Shown: piece by piece, positions 7,588-14,317 of the stretch
Position numbering within the stretch: the stretch's first letter is position 1
How the letters are laid out: every line of letters starts with the position of its first letter
Origin: Candidatus Paceibacterota bacterium
GTDB lineage: Bacteria; Verrucomicrobiota; Verrucomicrobiia; Limisphaerales; UBA8199
Assembly (NCBI GenBank): GCA_035452965.1
Contig: DAOTCE010000046.1
Span: forward strand, 1-36,481
Length of the DNA stretch: 36,481 bases
Reading direction: 5' to 3'
Translations under genes and position numbers: made by a program
The notes under the pieces: generated by a model
Database searches by the model: none
What the model was told of the DNA's origin: nothing
Seen by the model: only the letters and a program-made list of their open reading frames with translations

Positions 7588-9645
7588 ATGAAACGCCTCT
7601 TGCTCTGCCTGACGATGATCCCGGTTGCCACCGCATTGGCGGGTCACAATGCCCTGCTGCCACGCCCGCAGCAGGTGCGATATGGGATCGGCGCCCTGAA
7701 GTTGCAAGGCCTGTCCATCCGCTTCGCGTCGCCGCCGAGCGCCGAAGACCGATTCGCCGCGGAGCAATTAGCGTCCGGGCTTTCGGCTATCGGCCAGACG
7801 AAGGTCGGGATTAGGAAAGGCAAGTCCTCCAGCCGTCGCATCCTGTTGAACCGGACGGGAGACGGCGGCGCTCTGCCGGCAGACATGGAAAGCCCCGGGC
7901 CGGACTCGCGGGAGGCCTATACGCTCCAGGTGACGCCGAGAGGAGCTGAGATCCGGGCGCGCGGCTCGGCGGGCATATTCTATGGCGTGCAGACTTTGCT
8001 GCAAATGGTCGAGGGCAATGGGGCTGCGGCCGCGCTGCCCGTAGCGGAGGTCAAGGACTGGCCTGCGCTGGCCTATCGCGGGGTCATGATAGACTTCAGC
8101 GAGGGTGAATTGATCCGGGTATCGGAGGCCGAGCGGCAAATAGACTTGATGGCCCGCTTCAAGATCAACCAGTACTATTTCTACTCCGAGGCCAGCATCG
8201 AGTTCGAGGGCTACGACGTGGTCAATCCCAACGGCCGCTACACGCGAGAGGAGGTCCGGCACGTGATTGAATACGCGCGCCAGCGGCACATAGACGTCGT
8301 CCCCTGCATGGAACTTTACGGCCACATGCACAACCTGTTCCGCTATGAGAAGTACGCCGACCTAGCGCTGCCGCGCTATGGCGGGGAATTCGACCCGCGC
8401 AACCCACGCATGTATGCGGTGCTCGACGACTGGATCGAGCAGACGGCCAGGCTGTTTCCCAGTCCATGGTATCATGTCGGGTTCGATGAGCCGTGGTCGC
8501 TGGGCAAGATTGGCGTCGTTCCTGGCAAAGACCCGTTCAAGACCTTCATGGGGGTTCTCCGGCATATTTCCGAGAAAGCCGGGAGCCACGGCAAACGCAT
8601 CGGCTTCTTTGCGGACATAGAGCAAGGCGCCAGCACGCTCTCGAAGCACCCCGAGTTGCTGGCGGACGTGCCGGCGGGGGTCATTGCCTATCCGTGGATT
8701 TACGAGGTCAGGACCAATTACGCGCCCTTTGTGGAACCGCTGGCCAACCGGGGCGTCCCGACCGTGGTCACCCCTGGCGTCTGGGGCTGGAACGAGCTTT
8801 TCCCTGATTACCACCGGTCATTCTACAACCTTAACGAGTTGACCGCGACGGGAAGGAAGTTCGGCACCCTGGGCATCCTTAACACCACCTGGACGGACAG
8901 TCGGCAGACCATCTACCGGCTGGTTTACCCGGGGATCGCGTTTGGCGGCGCGGCATCGTGGCAATCTGAGCGGGTGGTTACCAACTCCTTCTTCAGCGAG
9001 TATTGCGCCATAGTATATCCCGCCTCGGTCGCTTCCGACGTCGCGGCCGCCCTGGAAGAACTGTCCACCGTGGAGGAGATCTTCCAGAAAGTCCTGCAAG
9101 GCAATACCTGGGGCCGCTTCTGGGCCGACCCGCTGGCGCCGGACCATCTTAAGAGTCTCCAGGCCGGCGAAACGGAGGTGCGCCGGGCGCGCCTGCTGGC
9201 CGAGAGCGCGCAGGAGCGCATCCAGCGCGCTTTGCGCAAGTGTTCCGACCCAACGCTCAAGAGCCTGCTGGTGGCGGCGCGCCAGTTCGGCTACCTGGGC
9301 ATGAAGAGCCTCTACGTCCTGGAATGGGCCGAGTACTTCCGCCAGCTAAGAGAGAATCCGAAGAAGGAACTGGTCCAGCTCTACTGCGGCAACCAGATGA
9401 ACTCCACGACCTATGGAATGCTGACCGACCTGCGGGAGATGATAAGCGAATTGCGCGAAGAATACCGCCAGGCATGGCTCGACGAAGCCACCCCGTTCCG
9501 GCTGCAGAGCGCGCTCTATCGCTGGGACGCCGAATGGGACTATTGGACGGCGGTGCAGAAATTGCTGGTGCAGCAGGTGTTCCTGGGGTGGAAAGAAGGC
9601 GAGCCATTCCCGGCTTTGGAGTCCATCCGGCCCAGGGTGAAATGA
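7588..9645 (+). CDS. GH20-type beta-N-acetylhexosaminidase-like glycoside hydrolase
   Basis: Predicted 685-residue exported glycosidase. A signal peptide covers about 1-18. Residues about 25-155 match the GH20 N-terminal domain pattern (LLPRPQQV, then GIFYGVQTLLQM at 129-140). The catalytic barrel starts at YRGVMIDFSEG (163-173). The acid/assisting pair of GH20 enzymes, normally HxGGDE, appears as HVGFDE (296-301) with D300-E301 and a Phe in place of the second Gly. A helical C-terminal domain from about 490 is longer than in minimal GH20 enzymes. GH20 members cleave terminal beta-linked GlcNAc or GalNAc by substrate-assisted catalysis. I chose the ATG at 7588 because it puts the signal peptide first; the frame is open further upstream. 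Sulfatases on both sides suggest sulfated amino-sugar glycans as substrate. Confidence 0.82.
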   Translation: MKRLLLCLTMIPVATALAGHNALLPRPQQVRYGIGALKLQGLSIRFASPPSAEDRFAAEQLASGLSAIGQTKVGIRKGKSSSRRILLNRTGDGGALPADMESPGPDSREAYTLQVTPRGAEIRARGSAGIFYGVQTLLQMVEGNGAAAALPVAEVKDWPALAYRGVMIDFSEGELIRVSEAERQIDLMARFKINQYYFYSEASIEFEGYDVVNPNGRYTREEVRHVIEYARQRHIDVVPCMELYGHMHNLFRYEKYADLALPRYGGEFDPRNPRMYAVLDDWIEQTARLFPSPWYHVGFDEPWSLGKIGVVPGKDPFKTFMGVLRHISEKAGSHGKRIGFFADIEQGASTLSKHPELLADVPAGVIAYPWIYEVRTNYAPFVEPLANRGVPTVVTPGVWGWNELFPDYHRSFYNLNELTATGRKFGTLGILNTTWTDSRQTIYRLVYPGIAFGGAASWQSERVVTNSFFSEYCAIVYPASVASDVAAALEELSTVEEIFQKVLQGNTWGRFWADPLAPDHLKSLQAGETEVRRARLLAESAQERIQRALRKCSDPTLKSLLVAARQFGYLGMKSLYVLEWAEYFRQLRENPKKELVQLYCGNQMNSTTYGMLTDLREMISELREEYRQAWLDEATPFRLQSALYRWDAEWDYWTAVQKLLVQQVFLGWKEGEPFPALESIRPRVK

Positions 9646-9854
9646 GGTGAACAGGCGGCCAGTAAATCTCCCAGACCCTGCTATGAAAGCGGTCGGCAGC
9701 GGAGCAGTCGCACGTGAGCGTTGGCCAAGATGAGTGCTAATGCGCCGGCAGTTGTACTTCCGCCAATGCAGGAACGTCTCACGATAGTGGGGCTGTTAAA
9801 GCCTGCCGGGACCAGCCAGCCCCAAAGACTTAGGCGTGCCCGCCAATCCAGCTC

Positions 9855-9883
9855 TTGACAGAAAACCTCGCCAACTGACTAAT
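9855..9883 (+). promoter_or_regulatory. Candidate sigma-70-type promoter
   Basis: A perfect -35 TTGACA (9855-9860) is followed after 17 bases by ACTAAT (9878-9883), which matches the -10 consensus at four of six positions. Transcription would start near 9890, leaving almost no leader before the ATG at 9898. It is the best promoter match noticed in the window. Confidence 0.5.
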
Positions 9884-9897
9884 CACCCACTGTGATT
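9881..9897. promoter_or_regulatory. Inverted repeat, possible operator
   Basis: AATCAC (9881-9886) and GTGATT (9892-9897) form a perfect 6-bp inverted repeat with a 5-base spacer. It overlaps the candidate -10 element and predicted start site and ends immediately before the ATG. This placement suits a repressor site; the regulator is unknown. Confidence 0.45.
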
Positions 9898-11349
9898 ATG
9901 AGAAAGACCATCACGACACTGCTCGCCCTCCTCCCGCTGGCCATGCTGGCTGCGGAGCGCAAACCGAACTTCCTGTTTGTCTACACTGACGACCAGCGCT
10001 GGGACGCCATGAGCGTTGTGCAGCGCGAGCAGGGAGAACGCGCCCGTTTCCCCTGGTTCCAGACGCCGAATATGGACCGCCTGGCTGCCGAGGGGGTGCG
10101 CTTCCGCAACGCGTTCGTCACCCTTCCACTTTGCGCCCCCAGTCGCGCTGCCTTCCTCACCGGCCGCTACAATCATCTTAATGGTGTTGCGGGCAATCGG
10201 GTGCCCTTTCCGACAAATAACGTCACCCACGCCAGCCTGATGCGCGCCGCCGGTTACGCCACCGCCTACATCGGCAAGTGGCACATGGGCGGCCAGCGCG
10301 GGCAGCGTCCGGGCTTCGGCTACTCCGCCAGTTTCATTGGCCAGGGCCGGTATTGGGATTGCCCCTTCGAGATCAACGGGCAGACTACCCCCACCACTGG
10401 CTGGGTGGACGACGTGTCCACCGACTATGCCATCCAGTTCATCAAAGCGCATCGCAACCAACCATTCTCCGTGGTCGTTGGCTTCAAAGCCTGTCATGGA
10501 CCTAATGAGCCCCCGACCCGCGCCAAGGACCGATTCCCCGACACTACCGCGCGTCCCGTGCCCAACCTGGATGTCCGTCCCATTTATCGCCTCCCCGAGA
10601 ACGAACCCGCCGCCAAGGCCCAGGTGGACGGCACCTTCGCCAAGGCATTGACCACCGGGGTCGGCTACTTCCGCTGCATCTCCGCAGCCGACGATAATCT
10701 CGGCCGCCTGCTCAAGACCCTCGACGAGCTTGAGCTGGCCCAGGACACCGTCGTCGTCTTCGCCAGCGACAACGGCTACTACAAAGGTGAGCACGGCCTG
10801 GGCGACAAGCGCTCGGCGTACGAAGAGTCGCTCCGCATCCCGTTGCTCCTGCGCTATCCCAGGCTGGTGCAGAAGAGCAAGCTCCTGGACGAGATGGTGC
10901 TCAACATTGATCTGGCGCCCACGTTCCTCGACCTGGCCGGAGTTCCTGTTCCGCCCGAAATGCAGGGCCGGAGCTGGCGTCCGCTGCTCGGCGGCAAACC
11001 CTCGGGCTGGCGCAAGTCCTTCCTCGCGGAATACTTCATGGAAAACCAGTTCCCTGGCACGCCGACCCTCGTCGCGGTCCGCACTGCCGATGCCAAACTC
11101 ATCAAGTATTCCGGCCACGATGAATGGACCGAGCTGTTTGACCTGGCCAAGGACCCCTACGAGACGAAGAACCTGGCCGCTGACCCTGCCCACAAAGCCC
11201 TGCTCGCCAAAATGCAAGCCGAGTTGGACCAGCAGGCGAAGCTCACCCAATACCGCGTCCCCGACTACGCCGACAAGCCAGTCAAGGGCGACCAGCCCGC
11301 GGCCAGGAAGGCCGGCAAGAAGAAGAAAAAGAAGGCCGGCACAGAGTAG
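9898..11349 (+). CDS. Exported sulfatase (Cys-type) with lysine-rich tail
   Basis: Predicted 483-residue sulfatase. A signal peptide covers about 1-19. Metal ligands are in YTDDQ (29-33). The formylglycine motif is C79-A-P-S-R83. GKWHMGG, the histidine of ACHGP and ASDNG follow in the expected order, and a C-terminal subdomain of the kind often found in choline-sulfatase- and glucosamine-sulfatase-like enzymes carries ELFDLAKDP. The last residues are a run of six lysines (KKKKKKAGTE), not needed for catalysis. The ATG at 9898 is preferred; an in-frame GTG at 9892 would add two residues and lies inside the inverted repeat. The next sulfatase starts 26 bases after the stop, so the two form an operon. 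The sulfate position attacked cannot be told from sequence. Confidence 0.92.
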   Translation: MRKTITTLLALLPLAMLAAERKPNFLFVYTDDQRWDAMSVVQREQGERARFPWFQTPNMDRLAAEGVRFRNAFVTLPLCAPSRAAFLTGRYNHLNGVAGNRVPFPTNNVTHASLMRAAGYATAYIGKWHMGGQRGQRPGFGYSASFIGQGRYWDCPFEINGQTTPTTGWVDDVSTDYAIQFIKAHRNQPFSVVVGFKACHGPNEPPTRAKDRFPDTTARPVPNLDVRPIYRLPENEPAAKAQVDGTFAKALTTGVGYFRCISAADDNLGRLLKTLDELELAQDTVVVFASDNGYYKGEHGLGDKRSAYEESLRIPLLLRYPRLVQKSKLLDEMVLNIDLAPTFLDLAGVPVPPEMQGRSWRPLLGGKPSGWRKSFLAEYFMENQFPGTPTLVAVRTADAKLIKYSGHDEWTELFDLAKDPYETKNLAADPAHKALLAKMQAELDQQAKLTQYRVPDYADKPVKGDQPAARKAGKKKKKKAGTE

Positions 11350-11375
11350 TCGAGGGTCGAGTTCGCGCTGTCGTT

Positions 11376-12836
11376 ATGCTTATGAACCGAATCCTGTTTC
11401 TGTGGCTGACGCTTTTGCCGCTGGTGGCGTCGCCAGCCCCGGCCAAGCCCAACTTCGTGTTCATCCTTGCCGATGATCTCGGCAGGAACGACTTGGGCTG
11501 TTACGGCAGCACCTTCTACGAAACGCCGCACCTCGACCGCCTGGCCGCCCAAGGCATGCGTTTTACGGACGCCTACGCTGCCTGCCCAGTGTGCTCGCCG
11601 ACACGCGCCAGCATTCTCACCGGCAAATACCCTGCCCGGCTTCGCCTCACTGACTGGCTGCCGGGCCGGACTGATCGGCCCGATCAGAAGCTGCGGCGGC
11701 CTGTTATGCTGCAGCAACTGCCGCTGGAGGAAGTTATACTGGCCGAGGCGCTTCGGGAGGCAGGCTACCGGACGGCACTTATCGGCAAGTGGCATCTCGG
11801 CGGCACCAACTATTTCCCTGAGAGGCAGGGCTTCGACCTGAATATCGCCGGCTGTCAGAAGGGTTCCCCGCCGTCCTACTTCAGCCCTTACCGGATTCCT
11901 ACTTTGCGGGATGGGCCGAAAGGCGAGTACCTGACGGATCGCCTGACCGATGAGGCGCTGCAGTTTATGGACGGCGCCAAGGGAAGGCCGTTCCTGCTTT
12001 ATCTCTCTCATCACGCCGTCCACGTCCCCTTGCAGGCAAAGCCCGAGTTGGTCGCCAAGTATGAATCGAAGGCCGCCCGGTCGCCGTCGTCCGCCGACGC
12101 GGAGTTCCTGCCGGAAGGCAAGAGGAAGACCCGGCAGATTCAAAACCAGCCGGTCTATGCGGCCATGGTGCAGGGCCTGGATGAGAGTGTCGGACGCGTG
12201 ATGCAGAAACTTGCCCAGTTGGGCATCGAAGAAAACACGGTCGTCGTCTTTACCTCAGACAACGGCGGGGTCTCGACCTCGGAAGGATTCCCGACGTCCA
12301 ATGCCCCGCTTCGCGCGGGCAAGGGCTGGCTCTACGAAGGCGGGGTGCGCGAGCCCGTTCTCATCCGCTGGCCGGGCGTTACCAGGCCGGGCAGCGTATG
12401 CCAGGCGCCGATAACCAGCACCGATTACTACCCCACCTTCCTGGAAATGGCGGGGCTGCCGCTGCGACCCCAGCAGCACGCGGATGGCGCAAGCCTCGTG
12501 CCGCTCCTCAAAGGCGGCACGCGCCCCGAGCGCCCGCTCTTTTGGCATTACCCGCATTACAGCAACCAGGGCGGCGGTCCCGGCAGCGCTGTGCGTTTGG
12601 GGGATTTCAAGCTGATCGAGTGGTTTGAAGACAGCCGCGTCGAGCTGTTTAACCTGCGCGAGGATCTGAGCGAACGGCATGACCTGGCGGCGCAGATGCC
12701 CGAGAAGACGGTCGCGCTGCGCAAGCTGCTTCAGGACTGGCGCCAGAGCATCCGCGCCGACCTGCCCGCGCCGAACCCGGACTACAATCCCGCCGCCGCG
12801 CCCGAACCGAAGAAGCGCAGGAAAGCCGCGCGCTAG
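11376..12836 (+). CDS. Exported sulfatase (Cys-type, arylsulfatase A-like)
   Basis: Predicted 486-residue sulfatase, second of a tight pair. The signal peptide covers about 1-23; an in-frame ATG two codons downstream (11382) is an alternative start. Metal ligands are in LADDLG (31-36), the formylglycine motif is C73-S-P-T-R77, and GKWHLGG, LSHHAVH and TSDNGG supply the remaining active-site positions. The segment YEGGVREP carries the conserved Gly-Gly loop of arylsulfatases. The C-terminus ends PEPKKRRKAAR, a short basic tail like those of the neighbouring sulfatases. It is the last gene of the sulfatase/hexosaminidase run and faces serA tail to tail across 121 bases with no clear terminator. 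Confidence 0.92.
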   Translation: MLMNRILFLWLTLLPLVASPAPAKPNFVFILADDLGRNDLGCYGSTFYETPHLDRLAAQGMRFTDAYAACPVCSPTRASILTGKYPARLRLTDWLPGRTDRPDQKLRRPVMLQQLPLEEVILAEALREAGYRTALIGKWHLGGTNYFPERQGFDLNIAGCQKGSPPSYFSPYRIPTLRDGPKGEYLTDRLTDEALQFMDGAKGRPFLLYLSHHAVHVPLQAKPELVAKYESKAARSPSSADAEFLPEGKRKTRQIQNQPVYAAMVQGLDESVGRVMQKLAQLGIEENTVVVFTSDNGGVSTSEGFPTSNAPLRAGKGWLYEGGVREPVLIRWPGVTRPGSVCQAPITSTDYYPTFLEMAGLPLRPQQHADGASLVPLLKGGTRPERPLFWHYPHYSNQGGGPGSAVRLGDFKLIEWFEDSRVELFNLREDLSERHDLAAQMPEKTVALRKLLQDWRQSIRADLPAPNPDYNPAAAPEPKKRRKAAR

Positions 12837-12957
12837 CCGGCACGGCGGCAGAAGGCTCCGGCGCGGCCAAGCTGCACGCCGCACACTCCTCGCTGGGCCG
12901 GCTCGGGCAGCACTGAATGAAACCGACCGCCGAGGCACGGTGATATTGCGCCCTGCA

Positions 12958-14163
12958 CTACTTCACAATCCGCATCAGTTCGAGGCCGAGGATATCCGGG
13001 TTACCGGCCTTGAGGGCGGCGAGCAGGTCAGGGCCGGGTTCGGCGTCAAGCTGGATGCGGCAACAGGCCGCCGTCGCGCCCTCGAAGATGACGTTCTGGA
13101 CTTCCTCGATGTTGATGCCCGCGCGGCGGATCTGGTCCATGACGAAGGCCAGCACCCCGACGCGGTCGTAATGGCGGACCACGAGCTGCCAATTGGCCGG
13201 GGTGCGCGTGGTGAGGTTGACGCAGTTCAACACCACGCCAGTCTTGACGTAGGTTTCGATGATGCGGAGGGCTTCCTCGGCAATGGCCTCCTGCGCTTGC
13301 CCGGTGGAAGCCCCGATGTGGTGGGTGCCGCAGAGGTTGGGCAGGTCGAGGATCGGGTCGTTGAACTCGGCGGCGGCCTCGGCTGGCTCGGGGTCAAAGA
13401 CATCCAGCCCGGCGCGGAGCCTGCCCGCTTCCAGGGCGGCGCGCAGGGCGGCCTGGTCAACCACTTCACCGCGAGCGGTGTTGATGAGGATGGCGTTGGG
13501 TTTGAGCAGGGCCAGGCGGTCGGCGCTGATGAACTTGCGGGTATCGGGCTTCAGCGCGAGATGCAGCGTGACGATGTCGGCCTGGCGTAACACCTCGTCC
13601 ACGGTATCGCACCGTTCGACGCCAAGCTGTTTCGCCTTCTCGGGCGTGAGCGACCGGGACCAGGCAACGACGCGCAGCCCGAAGGCCCGCGCGCGAGTGA
13701 TGACTTCGCGACCGATCTGGCCGGTGCCGACCACGCCGAGTGTCTTGCCAAAGACGCCTTCGGCTTTGGAGAACTCCTTCTTGTTCCATTTATGGGCGCG
13801 CAGGGCGGCGGCGTTTTCGGGGATGCGGCGGTCAATGGCCAGCAGCAGGGCGAACACCAGCTCGGCCACGGCGATGGAGTTCTTGCCGGGGCAATTGCTG
13901 ACGAAGACGCCGCGGGCGCTGGCGGCCTGGACGTCAATGGTGTTGACGCCCGCGCCGGCGCGCAACACCAGGGCCAGTTGGCTGGAGGCCTTGAGGGTGT
14001 CGGCGGTGACCTGCTTGCCGCGCACGACCAGGATCTTGTAGGGCGCGATCAGCTCGGGCAGGTCCTCGGCTTTGACGGCGGGGTTGTAGGTCACTTCGCA
14101 GCCGAACCGGTTAAGACGTTGGATGTGCGCCTCGGAGAATTTATCGGCAATGAGAGTCTTCAT
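12958..14163 (-). CDS. serA: D-3-phosphoglycerate dehydrogenase
   Basis: Predicted 401-residue cytoplasmic enzyme that oxidises 3-phosphoglycerate with NAD as the first step of serine synthesis. The nucleotide-binding loop is GTGQIG (146-151). The catalytic residues of the D-2-hydroxyacid dehydrogenase family are visible: R231 in NTARGE, E259 in DPEP and H282 in HHIGAST. An ACT regulatory domain occupies about 329-401, suggesting serine feedback. The start at 14163 is supported by an AGGAAAGG sequence about 10 bases upstream and by the family N-terminus; a longer open frame upstream has no family similarity. It is divergent from ftsK, with 154 bases between the starts. Confidence 0.93.
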   Translation of the reverse strand: MKTLIADKFSEAHIQRLNRFGCEVTYNPAVKAEDLPELIAPYKILVVRGKQVTADTLKASSQLALVLRAGAGVNTIDVQAASARGVFVSNCPGKNSIAVAELVFALLLAIDRRIPENAAALRAHKWNKKEFSKAEGVFGKTLGVVGTGQIGREVITRARAFGLRVVAWSRSLTPEKAKQLGVERCDTVDEVLRQADIVTLHLALKPDTRKFISADRLALLKPNAILINTARGEVVDQAALRAALEAGRLRAGLDVFDPEPAEAAAEFNDPILDLPNLCGTHHIGASTGQAQEAIAEEALRIIETYVKTGVVLNCVNLTTRTPANWQLVVRHYDRVGVLAFVMDQIRRAGINIEEVQNVIFEGATAACCRIQLDAEPGPDLLAALKAGNPDILGLELMRIVK

Positions 14164-14271
14164 CTGTGTTCGCCTTTCCTGGCCATTCCTATGTCCGGAG
14201 ATTGCGGGCGCGGCCCGGAGTAATCCAGCGCAAAGTAAAGTCGGCCAGTCAGGCTGGAGGCCGGCGCCAGA

Positions 14272-14306
14272 CACTCGTCTCTTGTCACTCGGCACTTGGA
14301 ACTGGT
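14272..14306. repeat. Degenerate heptamer (7-bp) tandem repeat upstream of ftsK
   Basis: Five in-phase 7-bp units lie at 14272, 14279, 14286, 14293 and 14300, with a consensus near CACTYGK. The repeat ends 11 bases before the ftsK ATG, so it falls in the leader or promoter of ftsK. Its unit differs from the heptamer at 397-452, but the period is the same. Confidence 0.65.
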
Positions 14307-14317
14307 AATCTGCGGGC

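Noticed and set aside
7555..7590. A tRNA-like GATTCGAAC segment upstream of the GH20 gene
   Set aside because: The flanking bases do not form a T-arm stem and no acceptor or anticodon arm is present on either strand.
14287..14310. A TTGTCA-based promoter for ftsK
   Set aside because: The -10 match at the proper spacing is poor and the bases belong to the heptamer repeat.
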